The position numbers and the translations under genes are program-made. Shown here piece by piece: positions 1-8,783 of a stretch of 64,000 nt of DNA (the stretch's first letter is position 1; each line of letters starts with the position of its first letter). Under the pieces are notes generated by a model. It did not search any database. It was not told where the DNA came from and saw only the letters and a program-made list of their open reading frames with translations. The DNA comes from an uncultured Verrucomicrobiota bacterium (lineage in GTDB: Bacteria; Verrucomicrobiota; Verrucomicrobiia; Methylacidiphilales; UBA1321). The stretch spans positions 50,766 to 114,765 of the forward strand of contig CAIPBM010000171.1 of assembly GCA_903863295.1 (NCBI GenBank), given 5' to 3'.

Positions 1-1
1 G

Positions 2-457
2 AAGAAAAATGAGGGAGACACGCCATTCCGGGGGCTTTATGACACCCTGGTCAAAGCCGGAGTCTATGAGGAAAAATGGATCTGGCCGGCAGAAAGACCG
101 CTGGCCGAGTTAGGTTACGAGCGGATGAAGATGATCCTGAGGGAAAACAAACTGGAAGATCTCCCGACAGCGATTTTCTGTCATAACGATCATTGTGCGA
201 TCGGAGCCATGTTTGCCACGCGTGAGGCAGGGTATCGCATCCCCGACGATTTGAGTTTCATCGGCACGGATAACATTATCACGTCCGCTTTTACCGAACC
301 CCCGCTCACCACCATCGATCTATGTGCCAGGCAAATCGCAGCAGAGGTCGCCCTGCTCATGCTTGAACGGCTCGCGCACAAGGACCGGGCGGAACGCATG
401 AGCGCAGTGGAACCCCGTCTGATCGAGAGGCATTCCGTGCGCAAAATGATACCCTGA
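2..457 (+). CDS. LacI-family transcriptional regulator, C-terminal part (partial)
   Basis: The reading frame is open from the first bases of the window to a TGA at 455-457, giving about 151 residues of the effector-binding half of a LacI/GalR-type regulator (type I periplasmic-binding fold). The stretch AIFCHNDHCAIGAMFATREAG followed by IPDDLSFIGTDN is the classic hinge and second sub-domain pattern of this family, and TTIDLCARQIAAEVALLML matches the usual helix before the C-terminus. The DNA-binding helix-turn-helix lies upstream of the window and is not seen. Downstream are an exported protein and the araB-araD pair, so control of sugar genes is plausible, but the effector cannot be deduced. 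Confidence 0.85.
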   Translation, partial: KKNEGDTPFRGLYDTLVKAGVYEEKWIWPAERPLAELGYERMKMILRENKLEDLPTAIFCHNDHCAIGAMFATREAGYRIPDDLSFIGTDNIITSAFTEPPLTTIDLCARQIAAEVALLMLERLAHKDRAERMSAVEPRLIERHSVRKMIP

Positions 458-512
458 TAACAATTTCTTCGTGAAGAGATACCCTGCAAAACAACTTCAA
501 AACCGGTTAGCT

Positions 513-1279
513 ATGAAAATACCTGTGCCTTTTTTCTTGGTAAAACCCCTGCTCAGTTTGTTTTTTATCCCGCTGCTTATCTCCGTCGCTGCGGCAGATG
601 ATTCTCAGGCGGTCACCGATTCTGTACCTCAAGCCCCCGCAGCAGTCACTCCGCCGAGCACACCCTCCAACGGCGACAATCAAGTTCTGGTTCCCGTCCA
701 CGATGTCGGTTTTGCCGCCGACTCAACCGTCAAGGATGCTGACGGCTATCAGGTTCGCATTGGCGAGCTCTACTCCCCTGGCGGCGAGGCCTATATCCTT
801 CCCTTTCGTCTTCCCGCTTTGCCCCCGGGTCAGCAATTCAAAGGTCTCCATTTCCGCGTACAAGTCATGTCGATCTCCTCGGACAACGATACTAGTCCGC
901 TCGGCAATGGCGATTTGTTCGTGCTAGGTGTTCGTGATAATTTCGCACCCGTCGACGGCGATTATTTTCAAGGCACGCCGCCCGATCCCAAGGCCACTTT
1001 GATCCAGCCCGGTTTCCTGAACCCGCAATCTCCCGTCCGGACCGATAGCACCACGGGGCCCTTCGTCGAAACCACCCCTGATGCCGATGCGAAGCTGGTC
1101 GCTTACGTCAATGATCTTTACGCCAAAGGCGATGTTGCCGGAAAATATCTTCTTTCCGCATCAGCTACGACGTCACCCCTATCCCAACGGGTAATAACGC
1201 CTACCAGCTCCTGACTACCGGCGCCAAGGTCGATCAGGAAAAGCCGACGCTGCTTTATTCCTTGGAGCCCAAAAAATAG
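513..1279 (+). pseudogene. Exported protein of unknown function, interrupted by a one-base frameshift
   Basis: Translation from the ATG at 513 gives a typical signal peptide (MKIPVPFFLVKPLLSLFF... with an A-A-A-D cleavage region), then a secreted beta-rich domain. An in-frame ATG at 471 would add 14 residues before the signal and is less likely. The frame ends early at 1214, but from about 1150 the -1 frame reads FRISYDVTPIPTGNNAYQLL and continues to a TAG at 1277-1279. This is far more protein-like than the in-frame tail (SASATTSPLSQR). Restoring one T in the run at 1153-1155 joins both parts into one protein of about 255 residues. Family not recognised. It may be a true frameshift or a homopolymer sequencing error. 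Confidence 0.6.
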
Positions 1280-1403
1280 CCTGGCATGAAGGTCTATCTA
1301 GCGGCGCCTTGTCCCCCACGATGGAGATTCCGCGAAGTCTCGACATTACTGTAAAGTAGCTCGTCTCTTCTGTGAATCCGCATTCATAATAATATTCATT
1401 ACC

Positions 1404-3086
1404 ATGTTCTACACCCTTGGTATCGATTACGGAACAAATTCCGTTAGGGCTCTCATCGTCGATTGCGCGACAGGAGAGGAACTGGGCACTGCGGTGGTCG
1501 ATTATCCCAGCGGGCATCAGGGCGTCCTTCTTGATAAAAACAACCATCATCTGGCCCGCCAAAATCCGGCCGATTATCTTTTCGGTCTTGAAAATAGCGT
1601 CAACGCTGCCCTGGCACTGGCCTCTTCCAAGCCCAGCTTTTCGGCGAGCCAGATCATTGCCATCGGCGTCGATACGACCGGCTCCAGTCCGATTCCTGTT
1701 GATGCCCGCAATGTACCCATCGCCCATGATCCCAAGTGGAGTCAGAACCTTTCCGCGCAATGCTGGCTCTGGAAAGATCACACCAGCTATGAGGAAGCGG
1801 CGGAAATCACCCGCCTCGCCGCGCTGCATCGCCCCAACTACATCGCCAAGTGTGGCAATACCTATTCCTCGGAATGGTTCTGGTCCAAGATCTGGCACTG
1901 TCTAAAAGTCTCCCCCGACGTCTTTGGGGCGGCCTATAGCTGGGTCGAACTTGCCGATTACATTCCATCCGTCCTGGCTGGAATGACCGATCCCCTTCAG
2001 GTCAAACGCGGCATCTGCGCCGCCGGACACAAGGCCCTCTACAGCGACGATTGGGGCGGCCTGCCAGACAAGGAATTTCTCGACCTGTTGCATCCCAAGC
2101 TTGCCGAGCTTCGCGATCGTCTCTACGACAAGGCCTACGACGCCCAGACCTCCGCGGGGGCGCTTTGCCCGGCCTGGGCGGAAAAGCTTGGGTTGCCGGA
2201 AGGGATCCCCATTACGATAGGAGAGTTCGACGTCCACTACGGGGCGATTGGCTGCGGCATCGAAGAGGGTGTTTTGGTCAAGGCCATCGGCACCTCCACC
2301 TGCGATTGTGCCGTTGTCTCCAGCGACAAGCATGTCGCCGATATCCCGGGAATCTGCGGGATTGTGCCGGGCGCGATTCTTCCCGGTTACTATGGAATCG
2401 AAGCCGGGCAATCAGCCGTTGGGGACATCTTCAAATGGTTTGTCGAGGTGATCTGCCAGGGAGATGGGGCGCTTCACCTCCAGTATTCGCAGGAAGCCGC
2501 CACGTTACTGCCGGGCCAGAGCGGATTGCTGGCTCTCGATTGGAATAACGGTAACCGTACGATCCTTGTCGATCCCATGCTGACAGGATTACTCCTGGGC
2601 CAGACCCTTTACACCACGCCCGCTGAAATCTACCGCGCCCTCATTGAAGCGACCGCGTTTGGGGCGAGGGCCATCATTGAACGGATCGAGGAATATGGCG
2701 TACCGGTTTCCCGTGTCGTTTGCTGTGGGGGAATCGCAGAGAAAAACCAACTGCTCATGCAAATTTATGCGGATGTAACCGGGCGCACCATGCAGGTGGC
2801 CGGATCAAGCCAGGCTTGTGCGCTGGGGTCGGCTGTGGCGGCCTCGGTCCTGGCCGGTGAAGCGCACGGCGGTCACAAAAGCTTTGCCGAAGCGCAACGC
2901 AAGATGACCAGACTCAAAGACGTTTCCTATCGTGCCAATCCCGAGAACCAGATAATCTACAACCGGATTTACGTCCTCTATCGCGAACTCCACGACGCCT
3001 TTGGCGGAAGACAACCATCTGCCCATCTCGGCCACGTCATGAAAGACCTGATCAAACTCAAGCAAGTGCAAAGTCACAACGTGTAG
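1404..3086 (+). CDS. araB: L-ribulokinase (FGGY family)
   Basis: A 560-residue FGGY-family sugar kinase, the expected length for ribulokinase, which phosphorylates L-ribulose to L-ribulose 5-phosphate with ATP in L-arabinose catabolism. The N-terminal phosphate-1 loop [16 protein letters not shown] lies at residues 7-22, the family pattern [13 protein letters not shown] near 273, and the C-terminal adenosine-binding motif [17 protein letters not shown] near 441. The long N-terminal half with the DPKWSQN and LWKDHT patterns separates ribulokinases from xylulokinases. It is followed 46 bases later by araD on the same strand, which supports the assignment. A 14-base inverted repeat, TGAATCCGCATTCA, at 1373-1386 upstream could be an operator. 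Cytoplasmic. Confidence 0.93.
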   Translation: MFYTLGIDYGTNSVRALIVDCATGEELGTAVVDYPSGHQGVLLDKNNHHLARQNPADYLFGLENSVNAALALASSKPSFSASQIIAIGVDTTGSSPIPVDARNVPIAHDPKWSQNLSAQCWLWKDHTSYEEAAEITRLAALHRPNYIAKCGNTYSSEWFWSKIWHCLKVSPDVFGAAYSWVELADYIPSVLAGMTDPLQVKRGICAAGHKALYSDDWGGLPDKEFLDLLHPKLAELRDRLYDKAYDAQTSAGALCPAWAEKLGLPEGIPITIGEFDVHYGAIGCGIEEGVLVKAIGTSTCDCAVVSSDKHVADIPGICGIVPGAILPGYYGIEAGQSAVGDIFKWFVEVICQGDGALHLQYSQEAATLLPGQSGLLALDWNNGNRTILVDPMLTGLLLGQTLYTTPAEIYRALIEATAFGARAIIERIEEYGVPVSRVVCCGGIAEKNQLLMQIYADVTGRTMQVAGSSQACALGSAVAASVLAGEAHGGHKSFAEAQRKMTRLKDVSYRANPENQIIYNRIYVLYRELHDAFGGRQPSAHLGHVMKDLIKLKQVQSHNV

Positions 3087-3132
3087 TCCGGCATCTCCCC
3101 GCCGATCGCTTCAGAATCTCGATGAAATCACC

Positions 3133-3831
3133 ATGAGCCCTTTTACCGAACTGAAACATGAGTGCTATGAGGCCAACCTCACGTTGCCGAAATTTGGACT
3201 CGTCGATCTTACCTTTGGTAACGTCAGCGTGATTGATCGGTCTCGCGGTGTCTTTGGCATCAAACCGAGCGGGGTTGATTACGCGAAGCTGACGCCCGAA
3301 GACATCGTTCTCGTCGATCTTGAAGGCAAGCAAGTGGAAGGGAAATATCGTCCGTCGTCAGACACCGCGACTCATCGCCGACTCTTTCTGGCTTTTCCGG
3401 AGATCCGCGCCGTCGTTCATACGCATTCGCGAAACGCGGTCAGCTTCGCGCAGGCAGGCCAAGGAATCCCCTGTCTCGGGACGACCCACGCGGATTATTT
3501 TTACGGAGAAATTCCGGCCACACGTCCGATGACTCCGGCTGAAATCAGCGGCGCTTACGAATGGGAAACCGGCAACGTTATTGTGGAACGTTTCGCGAAA
3601 CTCGATCCACGAAATGTCCCCGCCGTCCTCGTCCACGGTCACGGACCTTTTGCCTGGGGGCCAAGCGGCGCGAAGGCTGTTGAAAATGCCTTCGCCCTGG
3701 AAATTGTCGCCGAGACGGCGCTCAACGCGCTTCGCCTCAACCCCAAGGCGGAACCGATTTCTCAAGCCTTGCTCGACAAGCATTTCCTCCGGAAGCACGG
3801 ATTCTCCGCCTATTACGGCCAAGTTGACTGA
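3133..3831 (+). CDS. araD: L-ribulose-5-phosphate 4-epimerase
   Basis: A 232-residue class II aldolase-fold epimerase that converts L-ribulose 5-phosphate to D-xylulose 5-phosphate, the last step of the L-arabinose pathway. The zinc-binding HTHS motif is at residues 96-99, followed by the [16 protein letters not shown] signature near 119-133 that holds the catalytic Asp (D121), and a third metal His in [11 protein letters not shown] near 168-170. Length and motifs match AraD rather than L-fuculose-phosphate aldolase, and the gene directly follows araB. No araA (isomerase) is in the window; it may lie elsewhere. UlaF/SgbE-type enzymes have the same fold, but the araB neighbour favours arabinose. 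Confidence 0.92.
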   Translation: MSPFTELKHECYEANLTLPKFGLVDLTFGNVSVIDRSRGVFGIKPSGVDYAKLTPEDIVLVDLEGKQVEGKYRPSSDTATHRRLFLAFPEIRAVVHTHSRNAVSFAQAGQGIPCLGTTHADYFYGEIPATRPMTPAEISGAYEWETGNVIVERFAKLDPRNVPAVLVHGHGPFAWGPSGAKAVENAFALEIVAETALNALRLNPKAEPISQALLDKHFLRKHGFSAYYGQVD

Positions 3832-4075
3832 ACTTGAAGCTATTCCGGATTAAGCAGTAGGCTCCAAACAGGAGGAGATTCTTAACTGAGGTCTAGCTTG
3901 CCCGAAGCAGGAGGGTTTTATCGACGGAAAATGGCAGAGATATTTTGGATTTGCTGGCGGCCACTACATTACTCGCATTCCAGCGGAGGAGATTGAGTTT
4001 CCATCGAGATGGCCGTGGCAGGAACTGAACCAGGGATTCGATTGCCTGCTCGCGAGCAATGGGAATCATTATTAA

Positions 4076-4498
4076 CCTCCCCTTCATCCGGGGGATGCGT
4101 TTCCTCTTACCCTGAAGTTGCGTAATCGTCGCGGTGTGGATCAGAGTGCTCCAGACACCCTCTACAAATCGGACATTAAGTCCCTGGCCGAGGGCGTGGA
4201 AATTCATCTTTATCGCAAGGCAGTCCCAAGCGCCGGCGAGATCATGAAGGAGACTGACAATCAACCGAACCCCCTTTGGCAAGAGATACCTCGAAAGCAA
4301 GCGTCTCCTTCATTCCCGTTGTCAGCAAACACACATAACTTGGCTCCCACCGGTGAATTGGAAGTGATGTCTTGCGATCTCGGGGACTTCTATGACCTCT
4401 CAACAGTTGGGGAGTATTACGTCGAGATGACTTTCGATTCCGGCAAATTGAAGTTTGCTGGAGGAACTTCGAATTACCTCCAGTTTTTGATCAAATAA
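4076..4498 (+). pseudogene. Probable 3' fragment of an unrecognised protein
   Basis: The frame is open from just after a TAA at 4073-4075 to the stop at 4496-4498 but has no convincing start: the first usable codon is a TTG at 4118. The translation looks like genuine protein, with a beta-sandwich-like opening (HPGDAFPLTLKLRNRRG) and a coherent C-terminus (LGDFYDLSTVGEYYVEMTFD and then a G-G-T-S-N-Y-L-Q-F ending). I read it as the surviving C-terminal piece of a longer secreted or beta-sandwich protein whose 5' part is lost. Function not recognised. The 240 bases between araD and this fragment hold no credible gene. The antisense frame at 3893-4300 is less protein-like. Confidence 0.4.
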
Positions 4499-4745
4499 CG
4501 ATGACAGGCCTCACTTAGCGCCCAACCTTCCAGGCGGCCACTTCTCGGAAGGCGGGTAACCCCGTTTAACGCTAGTGGTAAAACTTGTTGCCAGGTGGCT
4601 CTTAACGGGCGCCCTGAAAAATGACTATCGGATATAAAAGAATGTCGCGATTGCAGTGCTGTGATGAGAACCGAGACGGGAAAAGGGGTACGGCAAAATC
4701 CCGACGTCGCCAGGTAATAGAGCAGGCAGTTGGGTAGGTAAAAGG

Positions 4746-4778
4746 GGCGAAAGCTTGCAGACGTGGAAGCCTTTCGCC
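4746..4778 (+). promoter_or_regulatory. Inverted repeat in the leader of the SWIB gene
   Basis: GGCGAAAG at 4746-4753 pairs perfectly with CTTTCGCC at 4771-4778, and pairing extends inward with one bulged base (CTT with AAG). The hairpin ends 13 bases before the ATG at 4792, so it sits where the ribosome-binding site would be and could limit translation. There is no T-tract, so it is unlikely to be a terminator. The rest of the 4499-4791 gap shows no gene. Confidence 0.3.
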
Positions 4779-4791
4779 AGAGTTGTGGATC

Positions 4792-5103
4792 ATGGCAACG
4801 AAGAAAACCTCTCCTAAAAAAATTACAAAACCTGCGAAGAAGACTGTCCGAAAGCCGAACGCTGCATTCCTCAAACCGGTGCAACCGGATGATCTATTAG
4901 CGGCTGTCGTGGGATCCAAGCCTCTGCCCCGCACTGATCTCACCAAAAAGCTTTGGGACTATATCAAGAAGAACAAACTTCAGGACGCCAAGGTTCGTAC
5001 GCAAATCAACGCCGATGATAAGCTGAAGCCCGTTTTTAACGGCAAGAAAGCTGTATCGATGTTTGAGATGACCAAATTGGTTTCCGGCCACTTGAAGTCC
5101 TAA
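4792..5103 (+). CDS. SWIB/MDM2-domain protein
   Basis: A 103-residue protein made of a lysine/proline-rich N-terminal tail (about residues 1-22) and one SWIB domain (about 25-100). The motif LTKKLWDYIKKNKLQDAK followed by FNGKKAVSMFEMTKLVSGHL is diagnostic of the SWIB fold. In bacteria, stand-alone SWIB proteins occur in Chlamydiae and Verrucomicrobia, where a chromatin or DNA-binding role is suspected; the basic tail fits DNA contact. The ATG at 4792 is preferred over a TTG at 4783. The gene is followed 53 bases later by a Nudix gene on the same strand, but no functional link is evident. Confidence 0.9.
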   Translation: MATKKTSPKKITKPAKKTVRKPNAAFLKPVQPDDLLAAVVGSKPLPRTDLTKKLWDYIKKNKLQDAKVRTQINADDKLKPVFNGKKAVSMFEMTKLVSGHLKS

Positions 5104-5156
5104 ACGGGGAATCAGTAACAACCGTTTCCCCAGGTGGAGGGCTTACTGAGTTTGCT

Positions 5157-5615
5157 ATGCCGTTGAAACCCAAAATTAGCCCAAAGAAATCTCCAGCGCC
5201 TACACAGGTACGTTCTTTCGGAAAGAAAGATTTATCCGTCATGGCTTGGATCGAAGATCCTTTCGGTAGGGTTCTATTGGTCAAGCAGACGGCAGGTCGC
5301 AAGGCATGGACGTTCCCTGGAGGTAAGGTGGGGGCGAGCGAGACTCTTACCGCCGCCTTGCATCGGGAGATCAAAGAAGAGTTGGGCTTGCGAATCGAAG
5401 CGGCGGCGCTAGTCGATTATTACGATCGTCCAGAAAAGACCAACGTGACGTTTTTATTTCGTGTTTTGTTGAAACCTGGTGTTCGGCTACGCCTTCCTAA
5501 AAGCGAGATCGAGAAGTTCGCTTACCGTAATACAATTCCTAGATCAGTAACGCCATCCTTGGCGTACTTTTGGGAACGCGCCCAGAAAAGCTTCGAGCCT
5601 CTTACGATGCTCTAG
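5157..5615 (+). CDS. Nudix hydrolase
   Basis: A 152-residue Nudix-fold protein. The Nudix box is complete at about residues 56-78 (GKVGASETLTAALHREIKEE, then L-G-L), containing the metal-binding REIKEE segment. Members hydrolyse nucleoside diphosphates linked to another group, such as oxidised nucleotides, ADP-ribose or sugar nucleotides; the substrate cannot be told from the motif. The N-terminal 20 residues are basic and resemble the tail of the neighbouring SWIB protein (K/P/S rich). The domain proper begins near LSVMAWIEDPFGRVLLVK. No signal peptide; cytoplasmic. Confidence 0.88.
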   Translation: MPLKPKISPKKSPAPTQVRSFGKKDLSVMAWIEDPFGRVLLVKQTAGRKAWTFPGGKVGASETLTAALHREIKEELGLRIEAAALVDYYDRPEKTNVTFLFRVLLKPGVRLRLPKSEIEKFAYRNTIPRSVTPSLAYFWERAQKSFEPLTML

Positions 5616-5690
5616 AAATTGATGTTGCTTCGAAGGCAGTAGCCTTTGTCGAACCATCGGCACAACTTGAAAAAGGCGACCATTTTTGCT

Positions 5691-6395
5691 TCACCACGAT
5701 ATTTCCTCACGATCAGAAAAAAATCTCCCGGTAAGTCGCGTCGAAGCTTCAGTGGCCAACCAGATTGCCGTATCAGCCCCCTCGCTCACGCTTCGAGCGG
5801 CATTGGCCCCGCCCATGTCGGTACGAACCCAGCCAGGGCACATAGAGTTGACCACGATCCCATCTCTTCGTCCTGCCGCTGCAAACTGGCGAGTTAAGGC
5901 GTTGACGGCGGCTTTAGATACACTGTAAGCGGGTGCATAACTTTCCATGCTGCTGAGAGAACCAGCTTCGCTCGATATATTAATGATTCGGCCAGGTTTG
6001 GCCTTTGCCAGTAAAGGCCAAAATGCCTGCGTAACCCGTAACGGGCCGAGCGTGTTGGTTTCCAGCGTCGTCAGTAGCATTTGCGGCGTAAGCTTGAGAA
6101 TTTCCTGCCCCTCGTCTTCAAGGATAGCCGCGTTGTTGACCAGGACATCCAGCGCATTGCACTCACTCGAAATCCATGCCGCACTACGAGCAATGCTGGC
6201 CATGTCGGTGACAACAAGTTCAGCGACCTCAGCTTTCAGGCCAGCCTTGTGGAACTCTGTAAGAACCGCTTCCCCGGCCTCACGCCGACGAGTACCAACG
6301 AACACCCTAAATCCTTTCAGGGCGAGTTGCCGTGCAATTTCGCGGCCAATCCCTCGATTGGCTCCGGTGACTAAGGCCGTTGGTACTCGTTTCAT
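5691..6395 (-). CDS. Short-chain dehydrogenase/reductase
   Basis: A 234-residue classical SDR. The NAD(P)-binding TGANRGIG is at residues 10-17, the NNAAI motif at 87-91, and the catalytic Tyr and Lys at Y157 and K161 (YSVSK), with the Ser at about 141-142. The C-terminus (GRFFSDREEISW) matches the carbonyl reductase-like branch of SDRs. It is the last gene of a minus-strand group with a SnoaL-like protein and an aldo/keto reductase, so a role in carbonyl or aldehyde reduction is likely. The substrate is unknown. Confidence 0.9.
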   Translation of the reverse strand: MKRVPTALVTGANRGIGREIARQLALKGFRVFVGTRRREAGEAVLTEFHKAGLKAEVAELVVTDMASIARSAAWISSECNALDVLVNNAAILEDEGQEILKLTPQMLLTTLETNTLGPLRVTQAFWPLLAKAKPGRIINISSEAGSLSSMESYAPAYSVSKAAVNALTRQFAAAGRRDGIVVNSMCPGWVRTDMGGANAARSVSEGADTAIWLATEASTRLTGRFFSDREEISW

Positions 6396-6404
6396 AAGTA
6401 TGTT

Positions 6405-6857
6405 TTAGGATTTCGACGCCACTTGCTTGAGCAGGTCCAGATTGCCTTCCTGTCGTTTTAGATTCAGCTTCATTGCGACAATTTTCCACACGCCGTCTGT
6501 TTTCACCAGATGGTGCTCATAGCTACCGAAGACCGTCCAACTATCTCCACCGGCAAGACCCGGATGCCAATGGAAGGCCTGAACATAGGAGAGGCTGGTG
6601 GCCTCGTCGCCGGTAATAGCGACCTGATGGTTGGTGATCATGTGCTGCGTTGCCTGAACGGAGTTCAAGGCTTCCTTCCAACTTTCGATAAGTTGATCGG
6701 CCTCTACGCTGGTGGGTTGTCCACCCACCAGCGAGGTATAGTCCAGATAGACCAGTCCGGCAAACAAGGGACGGCAAGCCGCCCAGTCTTTACCATCAGC
6801 CGTAGTGCCCACGGCGTTGATGGTACGAATGATGGAGACTTCGTCTTGAGGATTCAT
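6405..6857 (-). CDS. SnoaL-like / NTF2-fold protein
   Basis: A 150-residue protein with the cone-shaped NTF2/SnoaL pattern: an N-terminal helix (EVSIIRTINAVGTTADGKDW), the segment FAGLVYLDYTSLVGG, a HMITNHQVAITGDEATSL strand, and a C-terminal strand ending WKIVAMKLNLKRQEGN. Such proteins are cyclases, isomerases or non-enzymatic ligand binders; the function cannot be narrowed. It lies 9 bases upstream of the SDR start and 23 bases after the aldo/keto reductase end, on the same strand, so co-transcription is likely. Confidence 0.8.
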   Translation of the reverse strand: MNPQDEVSIIRTINAVGTTADGKDWAACRPLFAGLVYLDYTSLVGGQPTSVEADQLIESWKEALNSVQATQHMITNHQVAITGDEATSLSYVQAFHWHPGLAGGDSWTVFGSYEHHLVKTDGVWKIVAMKLNLKRQEGNLDLLKQVASKS

Positions 6858-6880
6858 AAGGTTCCTTTCTTGTTTAAGAT

Positions 6881-7930
6881 TCAGGCCTTGATCCGGTCGC
6901 GCATGCCGCCGTAGGCAAACGTCCGCACCATTTCGCTGGCAAAGAAGTCGTGGGGAAATCCCATCGACACGGCGCTGGCCTCGTCCAGACGACGGAGCTG
7001 CTCGGCTGAGAACGAAATCTCCAGACTCTTGATATTGTCCTCAAGCTGAGTGAGTTTTCGCGCACCAATGATCGGGATGACCGGCACGGAGCGGTGACGG
7101 AGCCAGGCTAGAGCGACCTGGGCGGGTGTTGCGCCCATCTCCTTGGCTAGCGCCACAACTTCGTGAATGGTCCGTTGACCGGTCTCGCCCAATGTGGCGA
7201 AATCTTTCATCATTTCAGTGTTGAGACGAGCGTCCTTATTCGCGCTTTGATTTTCAGGCAAATATTTTCCGGTAAGCAAACCGCTGCGCAACGGAGACCA
7301 CGCCAACACCGTCATGCCCTGGTCTTTGGCCACGGGAATCAATTCCCGTTCCACCGTGCGTTCCAGGAGGCTGTATTCGATCTGAAGTCCGACGTATTTC
7401 GTCCAGCCACGTAGTTCAGCAATCATGTTCGACTTCGCGACAACCCAGGCCGGGGCGTCGGAGATGCCGACGTAAAGAATCTTGCCAGCCCGCACGAGAT
7501 CATCGAAAGCCCGCATCACTTCCTCTTCGGGCGTGATCTGATCCCAGATGTGCAGCCAGTAGAGATCGATGTAATCAGTGCCCAAACGCTTGAGACTGAC
7601 TTCGACTGCCTGAACCATGTTCTTGCGTTGATTGCCGCCCGCGTTGGCATCGCGCCCCGGAGCTGCATTGGTATATTTCGTGGCCACAACCATTTCCTCG
7701 CGGTGACCCGCCATGAATTCACCCACAAAGCGTTCGCTTGCGCCGTTGGTGTAGAGATTCGCGGTGTCGAGAAAGTTGCCGCCAGCTTCGCGGTAGGCAT
7801 CGTAGATTTTTTTGGCTTCGTCTTTGGCAGCGCCCCAGCCCCAATCATCGCCAAAGGTCATGGTGCCGAGGCATAGATCAGAAACGCGGAGGCCGCTACG
7901 GCCGAGGAGTTGGTAGTTCATGGTATTCAT
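6881..7930 (-). CDS. Aldo/keto reductase
   Basis: A 349-residue NAD(P)H-dependent aldo/keto reductase with a (beta/alpha)8 barrel. The catalytic tetrad is visible as D55, Y60, K85 and H127, in FLDTANLYTNG, VVATKYTNA and DLYWLHIWD. The C-terminal nucleotide-binding segment VPVIPIIGARKLTQLEDNIKS is also present. The overall pattern resembles the YajO/Tas branch. It probably reduces aldehydes or ketones. The nearby SDR and an AraC-type regulator suggest an operon responding to reactive carbonyls or a xenobiotic. An ATG at codon 4 is an alternative start. Confidence 0.92.
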   Translation of the reverse strand: MNTMNYQLLGRSGLRVSDLCLGTMTFGDDWGWGAAKDEAKKIYDAYREAGGNFLDTANLYTNGASERFVGEFMAGHREEMVVATKYTNAAPGRDANAGGNQRKNMVQAVEVSLKRLGTDYIDLYWLHIWDQITPEEEVMRAFDDLVRAGKILYVGISDAPAWVVAKSNMIAELRGWTKYVGLQIEYSLLERTVERELIPVAKDQGMTVLAWSPLRSGLLTGKYLPENQSANKDARLNTEMMKDFATLGETGQRTIHEVVALAKEMGATPAQVALAWLRHRSVPVIPIIGARKLTQLEDNIKSLEISFSAEQLRRLDEASAVSMGFPHDFFASEMVRTFAYGGMRDRIKA

Positions 7931-7977
7931 GGTCGTATTTAGTGGTGATGGTTTGGACTGAGTTTATTTGGTTAAGG

Positions 7978-8685
7978 TTATTTCTTGGGTTGAAGTTGGG
8001 TGGTCGTGACATTCCAGGCTTGGGCGGGGGGCAGAGCGCCAGGGAAAAACTGGCAGGAGTTGATCTGTGCTGGATTGATCAAACCGATGCCGCCATCCAA
8101 ACGACGGAAGGCAAAGGCCGCGAAGTCGAACAGATCAGTCAGGAAACGACGTTGTTCTCCCACCGTTGGCACCGCCACTTCAATCGACAAGAAGAGGCTT
8201 TCGCGATTGGCCAAGTCCAGGCGGGCCAGGACTGAGATCACTTCCCCTGGCTTCCCGATCAGAGTTTGACGACTATCGGGTGTTTCCTCGCGGATGGCAG
8301 CCTCACGGTGAAAATCATTTTCGGTCAACTCTTCCCAGACCGCTCCTTGCTTTGGATTTCCGCCCGCAAATAACTCGTCACTGTAAACATCCAGGCGGAC
8401 GATGGCATCGGTGCGGATAACCCGAACATGCCGGGGAGTTGCCATGATCAGGCTCTTTTGAGCAAAGAGCGTAGCTTCTGAGACCTGTTGAGCTGCTTTC
8501 TCGCGCTCGGAAGGTTCGTGAATGGAGCCGTAGACCATTTCGCCCGAATTGAGGACGACGTGGAATACCAAGGCGCTATTGGGGTGCAGGATGGCCCGCG
8601 TGTTGGTCGAGGAACGAAGTCCTTCAAGCGGAACGGGGCTCAGTTTGATTTTCTGAACATCGGTGGTAGCTGGGTTCGTTTTCAT
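7978..8685 (-). CDS. Conserved protein of unknown function
   Basis: A 235-residue protein from the ATG at 8683-8685; the open frame extends upstream to 8763, but the extra 26 residues look like promoter DNA. It has no signal peptide and no recognised motif. It appears mixed alpha/beta, with a helical middle (SEREKAAQQVSEATLFAQKS), a segment about NDFHREAAIREETPDSRQ and a final hydrophobic part (RFLTDLFDFAAFAFRRLDGG). It opens the minus-strand operon with the aldo/keto reductase and SDR and faces the AraC regulator gene across 98 bases, so it is probably controlled by that regulator. Function not assigned. Confidence 0.6.
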   Translation of the reverse strand: MKTNPATTDVQKIKLSPVPLEGLRSSTNTRAILHPNSALVFHVVLNSGEMVYGSIHEPSEREKAAQQVSEATLFAQKSLIMATPRHVRVIRTDAIVRLDVYSDELFAGGNPKQGAVWEELTENDFHREAAIREETPDSRQTLIGKPGEVISVLARLDLANRESLFLSIEVAVPTVGEQRRFLTDLFDFAAFAFRRLDGGIGLINPAQINSCQFFPGALPPAQAWNVTTTQLQPKK

Positions 8686-8783
8686 GGGAGCACCATATCC
8701 GATGAACCGCTCACGCTCTTGAACGCGGTTGCGAAAGTTTGGAACAAAATTGCGCTTCGTCATTTACGACCTAATAACGAGTT

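Noticed and set aside
3893..4300. 135-codon minus-strand frame downstream of araD
   Set aside because: Part of it looks protein-like, but the plus-strand fragment 4076-4498 has a more coherent C-terminal pattern; both cannot be right and the evidence favours plus.
5106..5131. GGGGAA/TTCCCC hairpin between SWIB and Nudix genes as a terminator
   Set aside because: Six-base stem with a 14-base loop and no T-tract; too weak to call.
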